Assembly (NCBI GenBank): GCA_964624075.1
Contig: CAZUWH010000004.1
Location: forward strand, 62,001-126,000
From: CAZUWH01 sp964624075
Lineage (GTDB): Bacteria; Pseudomonadota; Alphaproteobacteria; Rhodospirillales; Rhodospirillaceae
Direction: 5' to 3'
DNA: 64,000 nucleotides
Shown here: piece by piece, positions 53,838 through 63,699 of the stretch
Layout: every line of letters starts with the position of its first letter
How positions within the stretch are numbered: the stretch's first letter is position 1
The notes under the pieces: model-generated
The model's database searches: none
Told to the model about the DNA's origin: nothing
What the model saw: the letters and a program-made list of their open reading frames with translations, nothing else
Position numbers and translations under genes: made by a program

Positions 53838-55528
53838 TCAGACCACCAGGCCGAGTCGGGCGCCGTTTTGCCGCATAACCGTGTCACCACCGGACGGAGG
53901 AACTACGAAGCGTTCCGTCACCTGGAAGTGGAGACCACCGCCGACTCCCAAAAGCGCTCCGGCATTAGCAAACAGGCCGGTGATAACCGTGGCGTACAGT
54001 CTGGGGCAGCGCGGTGCGCGGGCGCAGGATCAGGTCGAATTGGCGTTCCTTGACCAGACCGTCAATCTGCACCGGTCCTAGGATACTAAGCACAAGGTCG
54101 ATCAGAAAGCGGGTGCTTCGCCCTCCCCCCCCTGAAGAGCGCCAATGTTCTTCCTCCGTAGGCTCACCGGGAGAACTGTGAAGAGCGAGGGTGATCTTCT
54201 CGACGGCCGCTCCGTTCAGGAAAAGCATGACCAGCATGCGCCATTCGCCTGTCGTGCCGGTGCGGGACTCCTGCCGGACGGCGGCGGCAATTCCTTCGCG
54301 CAACGGCCTGATCAGCGTGTCGTCCCCTGTGGACCAGCGTGTTCAGGAGCCCTTCTAAGAGCTTCCAAACCATTCCCACCCGGCCAAAGGCGGCTGTCCA
54401 CGGCGCGGACGGCGGCCACAAAGACGACCATGTTAGCCGCGAGCCGCTCGTTGGCGGCAGGCAGAAAATCAACCGCTTGCCGGACAGCGGCAGAATTGTA
54501 CTGCTGCAAGACGGTCACGGCTTCACGCAGCATGCCCCAGTCCGTCCCACCCGTCAGGGAGAGGGAGGACGCATGACCGGATGGAGGGGTGGCTTTTGTT
54601 CCACTGCCCTGCGGGGCAGCCTGACGCAGGACCTCAAGCAGCACCGTGGGCGCCCCCCCCCGACCGGCACCTCAAGGCGGCGCGCAAGGGCAAGGGTGCC
54701 GGCGTCGGTCTGCACAAGAACGTGCCGATCGGGGCCAGGCACTGTTCCAGAGACGGTAAACGGCGCCGGCTGTCTTTCCAAGGGCGGGTCACCCTGAACG
54801 GCAGTATGGGCCGTCGCGTTGCGGACCATGCGTTCGCCCCCCATCCCTGCCGCATCGCTGCCAATGATCCAGCCCCCGGTACGACGGCAGTTTCGGGGGA
54901 AGAGGCGGTCCAGGAAACAGGGAGGAAGGCAACGCTTCTGGCAGGAGAGACCAGGAGGTTCGCAGATACACTGCCGACCGCCGCAAGACGGACCACAAGC
55001 CGCGTGCCTGGAACGAGTGCCCCGCCCCGCGCATCACGACGGCCTCGACAGCTTCGACGGAACCGGAGGCTGCCGGTACGCTCACGCCGTCCGGGCTGAC
55101 CCAGGCAGCGGCGGTGCCACCCGTCATGGCTGGGATAGCCATACCGGCAGAAGCCACAGAACCGGAAGACAGGGATAGCAATCCGTCGTGCCCGATCCCG
55201 GCACTGCCGCCTTGCAAAGGGCTCCCATTGACGGAAACCATTTTAAGTTGTACTTGCGGACTGGGCTGCATGATCTGCAATGTGTCAGTTGTTCCGGCCG
55301 CTAGAGAGAACAGCGTTCTCAGGGTGAAGAGACCAATGCCTTCCGCCGTCACCTGCACGGACGTCCCCCCCTGGACCACGGAGACCTCAAGGATGNNNNN
55401 NNNNNCCCGCGCCAGGTGCGCGCTGCCAAAAGGCCGGCAGCGGATCGGGAACGCGACCCCACGAGCGTCAGTGACCGCGATGCCACAGATGGCACGGAAA
55501 GGGGAGGAAACTGGACCGTTCCGCTCAT
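53838..55528 (-). pseudogene. fliK: fliK-like hook-length control protein (broken, contains assembly gap)
   Basis: Position after flhG and composition suggest FliK. The start at 55528 (MSGTVQFPPLSVPSVA) follows GGAGGAAAGGAG. The middle is low-complexity: LFTLRTLFSLAAGTTDTLQI and LSSGSVASAGMAIPAMTGGT. The C-terminal domain survives in pieces: WRMLVMLFLNGAAVEKITLA, FLIDLVLSILGPVQIDGLVK, then ITGLFANAGALLGVGGGLHF to the stop at 53838. Several frameshifts. Ten N at 55396-55405 hide part of the N-domain. FliK is poorly conserved, so the name rests on context plus the C-terminal pattern. Confidence 0.6.
55396..55405. other. Assembly gap (10 N)
   Basis: Unknown bases inside the N-terminal part of the fliK-like remnant. 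The true gap size is unknown. Confidence 0.97.
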
Positions 55529-55551
55529 GGCAGGCATCTCCTTTCCTCCGC

Positions 55552-56073
55552 TCATCCCGACCACAGCAGACGATCGGCAATTGCTACCACATCAAGGGCC
55601 GCTTCGATATTAGGATAACGGGTCAACAGGGGCTGCTGATTGCGGATGGCTTCCCAGACACGGGTATCACGACGGATCACCCCGGTCAGGGGCGGAGAAA
55701 TCTTCAGGAATCCTTCGCATGCCTTCAATAAGGTGAAGTAGGTGCGCTCTCCTTCACGTGTAGGATTGCAGTTGTTGACAACGATCTGGATGTCGGTCAT
55801 CGCCCGCTCCATCACGCTGACCTTGATAAAGGCATAGGCATCAGTCAGCGAGATCGGCTCATCAGAGGTGACGACCAGGCAGGTCCCCGCTACCCTGGTC
55901 AGCATCCGCACCGATTTCTCCACCCCCACCCCCAGATCGATGATCACCTTGTCATACGCCACCACCAGCAAGGCCAGATCGTCGCCCAGCATCTGTAAGC
56001 GGTTCAGGGGAATGTTTGGCCAGACTGCTCGACCCCGACCGTCCGGTAATGACGTCGAATCCCCTGCTCTCAT
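55552..56073 (-). pseudogene. flhG: flhG/fleN ATPase, C-terminal half only
   Basis: FlhG is a MinD-like ATPase that sets flagellar number. Readable: PLNRLQMLGDDLALLVVAYD, then KVIIDLGVGVEKSVRMLTRV and CLVVTSDEPISLTDAYAFIK. The upstream GFDVITGRSGSSSLA is in another frame, so one frameshift lies near 56015. Everything before it is gone, including the P-loop (about 95 residues). The flhF stop (56070) abuts what remains, so a deletion removed the junction between the two genes. Ends at 55552, just before fliK. Confidence 0.82.
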
Positions 56074-57102
56074 AGGGCATCAGTGCGGGGTTTTTCATCG
56101 TAGGCAATGGCGTCGGGGGCAGGCGTATCGTCGTTCTCGGGCGGTAGGATCAGCTCGGCCAACGCCTCCGGGCTGACGGGGAACAGGCTGTCCGCCACGT
56201 GCGGGCTGATGCTGACATCGCAGAACATCAGATCGCCGGCTTCGGCAGCAGCCAGTACCCCACACCCAGCCGCCGGGTCAGATCGAGCCTGGTTACCAGC
56301 AACCGGGTTGCCCCAACGGCTGCGAACGCCTCTGCCATCTCGGCCGCTTCGCAGGGATCGGTGCCGGCGCCCATGACCAGGATCGGTTCCAGATCCCAAG
56401 CACCAACCAGGCTGACCAGATAGTCTATGTCTGGCGGGTGGAAAAGATTCAGGCCAGGGGAATCGATAAAGACCAGATCGCAGGTTCCAGTCAGTTCATC
56501 CAGGGTGCCTTTCTCAAGGCCTCAGGCCCGCTCGCCCGCAGGGGATTGACCTCCAAGGATCGTGTGAAGGCCCGCTGCTCAAGCGCCCCGGCACGCACGG
56601 TATCTGCACTCACTACTGCCACCGATCGGTTGCGCAACCGCAAACGGGCTGCAAGCTTGGCCACCGTGATCGTCTTGCCAACACCAGGCGGCCCGATGAG
56701 CAGGAAGGGCCGGGGGACGTTGCGTTCAGGCAAGGGCGCAAAGCTGAATTTCGTGCCCAGGGCACCGGCCACGACCCTGGTCGGACCGTACCGGGGTCTG
56801 CTGCTCCGTTCAACCGAACGGGCTGCCGCCACCAGCTTGTCGATCAGGGCAGGCGGCGTGTTATGGAAAAGCAGTGCCTCCTGCACCGTATCCAGGATGC
56901 GGGAATCGGCTTCACCGCTCAAGGCATCCCTGATGACGTCATCATCTTCGTAGATCGGGATCTCCGGGGCCGCGGTGATGCGAACCCCCTTGCCGTTAGC
57001 GCCCCGCTGCGTGGAAATGATGAAGGCTTCCTCGCCCAGTTAATCTCGTATAAGTGGTATTTCGTCCGTCATGGTGGCAGCAGTGTAGCATTTGATGCGC
57101 AT
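56070..57102 (-). pseudogene. flhF: flhF, SRP-like GTPase (broken)
   Basis: FlhF positions the flagellum at the pole. The start ATG 57102 gives MRIKCYTAATMTDEIPLIRD, then an in-frame TAA, then LGEEAFIISTQRGANGKGVR: a GAA-to-TAA change. The GTPase core is present: FLLIGPPGVGKTITVAKLAA (P-loop) and VAVVSADTVRAGALEQRAF. The frame is lost after GPEALRKAP near 56495. C-terminal ISPHVADSLFPVSPEALAEL lies in another frame and ends at 56070. One nonsense plus at least two frameshifts. Confidence 0.85.
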
Positions 57103-57121
57103 GGCGTACTGTCAGAATGTC

Positions 57122-59005
57122 TCAGATCTGTCCCATGGTCTTGATACGCACCCTTGGATGAATCTCATTTTGCGACATTACCATTTTTACGGAACTGAAG
57201 CGTTCAACGATCGAACGCACATATAGTCTTATGCCAGGACTGGTCAGCAACACGGGTGTCTCGTCCTGCATGGCCAGACGCTCGAAGGTGGTGCGGCCCT
57301 TGTTGATGAAGTCCTGCAACTTCGATGGCAACATGGCGAAAGACTTTTCCTCTCCCTGGCCGACCAGAGCCTCGGCGAAAGCCTGCTCCTACTCCAGCGC
57401 CAGGACGACGAGCGGGATGAGGCCGTTGTTGTTGGTCGCGACATCTAAAAGCTGCCGTGCAAGCCTACTAAACATGTATTACGTTATTAGCATAAGGCTG
57501 CTGGTATTGGTAGTTTATCACACGATTTACTCTTGTATAGAGGGTATATCGCGGACAGAAACCCGTTCAGACAGCAGATTCTGCAAAATGCGCTGGATAC
57601 CGCCCGTGGTGATATGTGCGGGCACCAGATCAGCGATGAGCTTCTGATGATCCTTGTCCACTTCATCCAGCAACTTCTGGGTTTCGGCATACAACAACAG
57701 TTCTGCCATGTTGTCGCGCACGACCTCGGTCAGATAGGTAGTGACAACCGTGGCGGGATCGACCACCGTATAGCCACGGAATAAAGCCCCCGCGGTTTGC
57801 AGGGTCGATCCACAAGGCCGGCAGGCCGAAAGTGGGCTCGCGGGTTTTCTCCCCCGGCGGCGTGATGTCCTCGCCACGCGGGTCCATCACCAGTAGCATG
57901 TTCGGACGCAGGTCGCCACGGCCGGCTGCCACGTCCTTCACATAAAGGACGTAGGTGTTGGCCGCGAGCTGCATGTTGTCCTGGATGCGGACCAAAGGCA
58001 TGATGAAGCCGACTTCGGTGGCGAGCGATCGGCGCAAGGCTTTGAGCTGGTCGGTCAGATGCTGGCCTTTGGGCGTGTTGATCAACGACAGCAGTCCATA
58101 GCCCAGTTCCAGCCGCAGGAGATCGATCTTCAGCGCGGTCGCAATCGGCTCTTCTGCGATCGGGGCCTGTTCCTTAGCTTCCAGCGCAGCCGTGTGCTGT
58201 TCGCCAAGTCTTTCTTTGGTCTGATGGCGATCGACGAAATAGGCAGCCACGGCGGCGAGCAAGGCCAGCGTCAGGAATAGCAAGGCCGGAACACCGGATA
58301 CGATGGGCAAGCGCTGCCATCAACACCGCACTCATGCCCAGCGCCTTGGGGTACTGACCAAGCTGCCTGAACAGAGCTTGGTCGGCGCTTTCGGACAGGC
58401 CCCCTCGGAGACCATCAGGGCAGAGGCAACCGAGACGATCAGCGCCGGAATCTGCGACACCAGCCCATCGCCAACCGTCAGGCGGGTGAACGTATCCGCG
58501 GCATTGGTAAACGACATGTCATTCTGTATCATGCCGATGATCATGCCGGCGATGACATTGATGAGGGTGATCAGGAGTCCAGCTACGGCATCACCCCGCA
58601 CGAACCTGGACGCGCCGTCCATCGCGCCGAAGAAACCGGCTTCCCGCTGCAGGAACAACTCTTGCGGGCGTCCTGTTCATTGATCAGGCCCGCCGACAGA
58701 TCGGCATCAATGGCCATTTGTCATCCCGGCAAGGCATCAAGTGTGAAGCGCGCCGCGACCTCGGCAATCCGTGTCGCCCCCTTGGTGATGATCACGAAAT
58801 TGCCCTGCATGATTAAGCCGGCAAAGGCAATGGTGCTGACCAGCAGGACCATGGGAAAGGCGGTGGAATCGACAGCCGTCTGGATGAAAATGACCGTCAT
58901 CAGAATCATCACGGCAGAGGTGAGCGATAACACCAGCAAAAGATCGAGTAGAAAGCTCGGCAACGGCAGAATCAGGATCACCAGCACGGCCACGAGCAAC
59001 AACAC
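57122..59005 (-). pseudogene. flhA: flhA, flagellar export gate protein (broken)
   Basis: FlhA forms the export gate ring. N-terminal membrane part: VLVILILPLPSFLLDLLLVL and GNFVIITKGATRIAEVAARF. Then, in other frames, NDMSFTNAADTFTRLTVGDG, LVSQIPALIVSVASALMVSE, EVGFIMPLVRIQDNMQLAAN and NMAELLLYAETQKLLDEVDK. C-terminal QAFAEALVGQGEEKSF and MLPSKLQDFINKGRTTFERL. A TAG replaces the tryptophan before EQAFAEAL. Nearly full length, but six or more lesions, and no good start is left near 59005-59045. Follows flbD in the ancestral order. Confidence 0.88.
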
Positions 59006-59216
59006 TAATGCAGGTCTGCCCGTTGCATGCTTGCAGCTAGCCGGCCAAGACTACTGGCCCTGAAAACCGGAGGGGGAGGGCTTCCGCCCGGGACGGTGTC
59101 AATGGCCGTTAACTACCCAGTGCTTTCTTCAGCCATTGTCGGGTGTTCTTCCGTGTCACGCGCACCGCCTTCCGTCTCGCCCCCCTTTCCTCAAGGGCCA
59201 ACCGCCTGCTTCTATT

Positions 59217-59438
59217 TCATATCCCGATCAGATCTCCCTCGCCCGGAGGAGAAATCGGATGGCCAGCTTCAGTATACAGTTTTAGTTTATTGCGCAAGGT
59301 CCGAATGGAAATGCCCAGAATATTGGCGGCATGCGTTCGGTTCCCCAGACAGTGCTTCTCCATAAGTTGTTTCCGGTTATTGCCTGGCAATACGTCACCG
59401 AGGGAATCGTCGGACTGTTCGAAGATCTGCTCCCCCAC
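59217..59438 (-). pseudogene. flbD: flbD fragment: C-terminal Fis-type HTH
   Basis: Reads KHCLGNRTHAANILGISIRT, then LRNKLKLYTEAGHPISPPGE. This is the DNA-binding C-terminus of the sigma54-dependent flagellar activator FlbD. It lies on the minus strand in the ancestral position before flhA. The rest of FlbD is 0.8-1.7 kb away on the plus strand (60214-60900). The two parts were separated by an inversion with one end near 59440-59480. Confidence 0.8.
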
Positions 59439-59478
59439 ATTCTTGACCAGCCCTGTATGACGGGTGCGGGTCTCCCTC

Positions 59479-59740
59479 TGGGATGGTCGAGGCCTTGCGC
59501 GCGGGCTTGGAGGAGACCGCCGCGACAGGTGGCTTTGAAGAACGGCTCTTGGTCAAGGCCGACGAACGCATCGGTCCGACGGATTGCCGGATTGAATGGG
59601 GCGAGGGAGGCGCAGAGCGCAACAGCGTCACGCTGTGGGAGAGCATCAAGGCCATCGTCGCCCGCAGTCTCGGTCCCGGCTATGCGCATCGAGGATGCAG
59701 AACCGATGGATGCAATGAACGCGCCTGCCTAGAGGCAGCG
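59479..59740 (+). pseudogene. fliH: fliH fragment: C-terminal part, inverted
   Basis: Reads MVEALRAGLEE, ERLLVKADERIGPTDCRIEW, then GEGGAERNSVTLWESIKAIV. The DCRIEWxxGGAER signature is typical of the FliH C-terminus, which binds the export ATPase FliI. It is on the plus strand, opposite to the remaining fliH at 60905-61092, because it lies inside the inverted segment. Frame breaks occur; the end near 59740 is approximate. Confidence 0.72.
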
Positions 59741-59756
59741 GCAAGGGGAGGACATC

Positions 59757-60130
59757 ATGGCGCGGGACCACAAATCTGGACCTTGAGGAACTGCAATCTG
59801 ATGACGGCGGCAACAATGCAGCGCCCATCATGGACGATAATACGTTCACGGAGCAGCCGGATGTTCCCGAGCGGCCACGTTCCTCTGCCGACCTTGAGGC
59901 CGTATACGACATTCCGGTTCAGGTCTCGGCCGTACTCGGCAAATCGACCATGCGTGGTCAACTAGCTTCTCGAACTGGGCCGCGAGGTAGTGGTCGAACT
60001 GGACCGCAAGGTGGGGGAAGCGATCGACATCTACGTCAACAATCGCCTGGTTGCACGTGGCGAAGTGGTGGTAGTAGAGGATCGCCTAGGGGTCACCATG
60101 ACAGAAATCATCAAGAGTGATCTCCTGTGA
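59757..60130 (+). pseudogene. fliN: fliN, flagellar motor switch protein (inverted, frameshifted)
   Basis: ATG 59757 with RBS AGGGGAGG. MARD, then a one-base shift into NLDLEELQSDDGGNNAAPIM, then DDNTFTEQPDVPERPRSSAD and LEAVYDIPVQVSAVLGKSTM. A second shift follows before ELDRKVGEAIDIYVNNRLVA, then RGEVVVVEDRLGVTMTEIIK, ending at TGA 60128-60130. This is the SpoA/FliN C-ring domain. The plus-strand orientation is opposite to fliF, fliG, flhA and flhF, because it sits within the inverted segment. Confidence 0.85.
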
Positions 60131-60213
60131 GTTGACACGATGCCTACGTATCGCGTTTTCCTGCACTGTCACCGCAGACCAACGACTACAGTGATTATGT
60201 ACGAAGGATCATC

Positions 60214-60900
60214 ATGATGCGTCTGCTGATCATTGGCCTGCTCGACGGCCAGGTCGGAGCCGCTGGCCAGATTGCCATCGAGCGGGGGGCCAAGGTTCTG
60301 CATACCGCTGGATGTCTCCGGCGGACTAGAGGTTTTGCGCGCCGGGCAAAGCGCCGACCTGGTCATGGTCGATGTCAGGCTTGACGTGGCCGCCCTGGCG
60401 CAAAGTCTTGAATCGGAGCGGATCGTGATTCCGGTTGTAGCCTGCGGCGTCGCCTCCGATGCCTGGGCGGCCGTGCGGGCCGTTTGCGCCGGGGCTCGGG
60501 AGTACGTTCCGTTGCCGCCAGAGGGCAGACATGATCGCTGCCGTGCTAGCCGCGGTGACGGCGGAGAGTCATGCCGTGCTTTTTCGCGATCCGGCCATGG
60601 CGCGGGTGGTGCGTCTTGCCGAACAGGTCGCGCCGAGCGAGGCCGGCATAGGGACCGGTAAGGAGGTGATAGCCCGCTACATTCATCGCAAAAGCCGTCG
60701 GGCCGAGAAAAAGCGGACTTTCCGCGAGGATATCTATTTCTGATTGAATATTGTGACTCTGCATCTGCCACCCATGCGGGATCGTCCGCAGGATATTGAA
60801 ATCCTCTCTGAACATTTCATTCGTGTTTGCGCCGAAAACAACGATCTGCCCGTGCGTTCCCTGTCAGAGGCGGCCTGGGATCTGGTGAACCAGTACGACC
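60214..60900 (+). pseudogene. flbD: flbD fragment: receiver and AAA+ part, inverted and truncated
   Basis: From ATG 60214/60217 (RBS AAGGA): MRLLIIGLLDGQVGAAGQIA, then IERGAKVLHTA, a shift, then LRAGQSADLVMVDVRLDVAA. Sigma54-activator pieces follow: DPAMARVVRLAEQVAPSEA, GTGKEVIARYIHRKSRR and TLHLPPMRDRPQDIEILSEH. It ends abruptly after SLSEAAWDLVNQY, exactly where the HTH-containing end should follow. That end is at 59217-59438 on the other strand. The central GAFTGA loop region is also deleted (jump from KSRRAEKK to RTFREDIYF). Confidence 0.82.
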
Positions 60901-60904
60901 ATTC

Positions 60905-61092
60905 CGACAGCGCCCTTGGCAATATCTGTGTTGGCAGCGGTCTGTTGATCATACAGCCCCTGCAAGGCTGTCGCGATGGCCTTCAACGTCCTGGCATTCT
61001 ACTGCTCGAGACTCGCAGCTAGTTCAGCCTGCGCCGCCGCCCGGCCGGTGGCCGCCTGACCTTCCGCTTTCGGATATCGCCAGCCCTTCCCC
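60905..61092 (-). pseudogene. fliH: fliH fragment: central part
   Basis: Directly after the fliG stop: AEGQAATGRAAAQAELAASL, then EQ and a TAG, then NARTLKAIATALQGLYDQQT and AANTDIAKGAVGMV. This is the coiled central region of FliH. The N-terminal 80-100 residues are missing. The C-terminal part is found inverted at 59479-59740. The break near 60905 is the second inversion junction. Confidence 0.75.
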
Positions 61093-61098
61093 CTGGCC

Positions 61099-62108
61099 TC
61101 AATAGACGAATTCGTCTTCCTCGCGCCCCTCGGAGATGACGATCTGATTCGAATTGGCCAGTTCCTTGGCAAGCGCGACGATGCTCGACTGGGCTTTGTC
61201 TACTTTGCGCAGGCGGACCGGCCCGAGGGCTTCCATGTCTTCGCGTAGCATCTTACCGGCACGCTCTAACATGTTTTTGAAGAAGAGATCCTTGATCGTA
61301 TCTGAGGCACCCTTGAGGGCAAGAGCCAGCTTGTCCTTCTCGCCGTGGCGCAGCAACGTCTGCACGCTGGCCGAGTCGATGCGGACCAGATCCTCGAATG
61401 TGAACATGAGCGCCTTGATCCACTCAGCCGACTCGCGGTTGCGTTCCTCGAGCACCGACATGAACCGGCTTTCCGTGTTGCGGTCCAGGCTGTTGAAGAT
61501 ATCGGCCATCATTTCGTGGGCGTCGCGGCGCTGGGTGCGGGCAAGGTTGCTCATGAATTCGGTGTGGAGTGTCCGCTCCACCCCGTCCAGGACTTCCTTC
61601 TGCACGGGTTCCATGCGCAGCATGCGCATGATGACTTCCATGGCGAAGTTTTCCGGGAGAAGCCCCAGCACCCGGGCACCGTGGTCGGGCTTGATCTTAG
61701 AGAGGACGACCGCTACGTCTGGGGGTATTCATTCTTCAGATAGTTGGCGAGCACCTATTCGTTGACGTTGCTGAGTTTGTCCCACATGGTGCGGCCGGCC
61801 GGCCCGCGGATTTCCTCCATGACGGCCTCAACCCGCTCCTTGGGCGGGCTTTTCGACAACAGCCGTTCCGTGCTTTCACGGCTGCCGACCAACGAGCCGG
61901 TCGAGGAAATCTGGTCTACGAATTCGACGAACAGGTGTTCGACGACACTGGAACTGATTGCGCCTAGGCCTGCCATGATCTGGGATAGTTCCTTGATCTC
62001 CTCGTCACCCACCATTGCAAAGAGTTTGCTGAAATATTCATCTCTTAGTGATAGCACAAGGATCCACATCTTCTCGGGGCTCGCCAGACTGCAATAGTCC
62101 TCCTTCAT
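61099..62108 (-). pseudogene. fliG: fliG, flagellar motor switch protein (stop plus frameshift)
   Basis: FliG couples rotor and stator. From ATG 62108: SLASPEKMWILVLSLRDEYF, then SKLFAMVGDEEIKELSQIMA and DKLSNVNE, followed by TAG (about 61757). The frame resumes VLANYLKNEYPQT, then loses one base. It then reads LGLLPENFAMEVIMRMLRME, MFTFEDLVRIDSASVQTLLR and RAGKMLREDMEALGPVRLRK to the stop at 61099. The conserved FTFEDL and charged torque helix are present. Apart from the two lesions close together it is complete, so this is the least decayed flagellar gene here. Confidence 0.88.
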
Positions 62109-62269
62109 GCGTTCTACAACCGTTATTCCTCACATAATTGTTGCAACGTCCTCGAGAGCCCGTCTGCAGGCCACGCAAGTGAAACCAGTCTGTGAAGGCA
62201 TACCATTTTGGCTTGGCTTGTGCCTTTGGTATCCATGCCGTACTGTACCACACGTGGGCATGGTTCTTT

Positions 62270-62923
62270 TCATGACCCCCCCTGATACAACAAGTTGCTG
62301 ACGATGGACAAAGCCCCCTCCGGATACTTCTCGACAATTTCGCCAATCTCCTTCAGCGAGGAAGCCCGCACGCGTCCTTCCACCTTGTCGATATCGATCA
62401 ATTCGTCGCCTTCAAACTCCGCGGGCGGCTCGGTGCCTGGCGCCAGCGCCCTCACCTCTCAAGGTCAGGCCCTATGAGTTGCGCCACGGCCTGACCCTCC
62501 AGAAGCCGCCGCTGTGCTCTCGATGGAGCGGGCATGACGGCAATGATGCGTACCAGTTCTCCTTCGAGGGCACGGACCATGGTGACATTCTGCATGAAAT
62601 GGGTCGTCCCAAAGGCGCTCTGCTTGTCGAAAATCTCGTACCCCACCGACGCTCCCCCCCATCATGGCGGTTTCGGGAAGCTGCACGCGTAATTTCAGCG
62701 CCTGATCACGGGGGACATAAATCTCGGTTCTATCATTGCGCAGCTCATAGGGAATGCGCTTGGAATCACCGACCTCCAAATTGTTGAACAACAGCTCCAT
62801 CGGTTCGTTGGCAACCCGGATCATTAGGTAGATCAGGAAACCGAGCACCAGAAGCGCCACGCCTCCCACAGCGGCCAGGCGCGTCGGACCCAGATTGCGC
62901 AACATTTGCAGGAACGAATTCAC
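62270..62923 (-). pseudogene. fliF: fliF, MS-ring protein, large internal deletion
   Basis: FliF is normally about 550 residues; the remnant covers about 215. The N-end is intact: MNSFLQMLRNLGPTRLAAVG, then GVALLVLGFLIYLMIRVANE (first membrane helix), PMELLFNNLEVGDSKRIPYE and LPETAMMGGSVG. A frameshift follows, then FGTTHFMQNVTMVRALEGEL. After GQAVAQLIGPDLER the sequence jumps to the C-terminus: FEGDELIDIDKVEGRVRASS, then LKEIGEIVEKYPEGALSIVS. The ring-building middle is deleted. Confidence 0.87.
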
Positions 62924-63299
62924 GACTGACGACCTCTCTGCCTCTCTTCCACAAACAATCGCACAACGGCATCTTCCCTTGTTGTATGATTGTATTTCGA
63001 CACAACCGCGTCTGTATACCCTCTATCGTCTCAATGATCGCTCAGCCATAATGAAAAAGAGGTTAATCGTAGGCAAGATATGCCGACTTGCGAGGGCATA
63101 ACGTCCACAATGGCCGCCGTGAAGGTGGCATGAGCAAAAAACAACGCGACTCTGATTGATGGTATGCAGGGGACGCAGAACGATCTGGACAACAATACAC
63201 GCCCGCTTCCCCTCGCGCCTTCTTCTTCGTTATCTCCATTCGGGCGTTGTGTTCCAGTTGTTTCTTCTGCGTATATTTCCTCATCTGGAGGAACATAGC
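62924..63299. other. Divergent intergenic region fliF / ModE-like gene
   Basis: 376 bp, no gene recognised. Presumably held the flagellar promoter; I see no convincing sigma54 GG-N10-GC element. The last 20 bp carry the ribosome site of the ModE-like gene. Confidence 0.45.
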
Positions 63300-63677
63300 A
63301 TGACAGTGAAAGTACGGATTCTGCTGGGCGAAGCGACCACCATCGGTCCGGGCAAAATTGCCCTGCTCGAGGCCATCGACCGTCATGGTTCCATCGCTGC
63401 CGCAGCCCGGCAGTTCGGTATGTCCTATCGACGGGCATGGCGACTCGTCGATGCCATGAACCAGGACTTCGTCGCACCCCTGGTCGAAACCGCCACCGGT
63501 GGTTCTGGTGGTGGTGGCGCCCGCCTGACGGTTCTTGGCACCGAAGTGATCGGCCGCTATCGGGTCATGACGGCAATGGCTGCTGCCCGTATCGAAACCG
63601 AGCTGTCTGTCTTTGCCAGGTTGCTCGCTGCCCCGAGACTAGACAACAGCCACCGCCTTCAGAAAAACCGCGCCTGA
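63300..63677 (+). CDS. ModE-like winged-helix regulator (DNA-binding domain only)
   Basis: 125 residues, ATG 63300 with RBS GGAGGA. The HTH region KIALLEAIDRHGSIAAAARQ, then FGMSYRRAWRLVDAMN, is the LysR/ModE-type winged helix. The following VETATGGSGGGGARLTVLGT is the ModE wing. The C-terminal molybdate-binding (MOP) domains of full ModE are absent, as in many short alphaproteobacterial relatives. Likely regulates molybdate uptake or molybdenum enzymes, but no such gene lies in the window. The last residues look unusual, though the frame is clean. Confidence 0.87.
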   Translation: MTVKVRILLGEATTIGPGKIALLEAIDRHGSIAAAARQFGMSYRRAWRLVDAMNQDFVAPLVETATGGSGGGGARLTVLGTEVIGRYRVMTAMAAARIETELSVFARLLAAPRLDNSHRLQKNRA

Positions 63678-63699
63678 CCCAGAAAATCCGTGCGCAGTC

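Noticed and set aside
9614..62923. All frameshifts are sequencing or assembly errors
   Set aside because: The lesions concentrate in flagellar and accessory genes, while alaS, ftsH, nrdJ, rne and topA are clean. Large deletions, an inversion and base-substitution stops cannot be basecalling slips. I keep error as an option only for the C16 (DUF58) and C8 (coq7) tracts.
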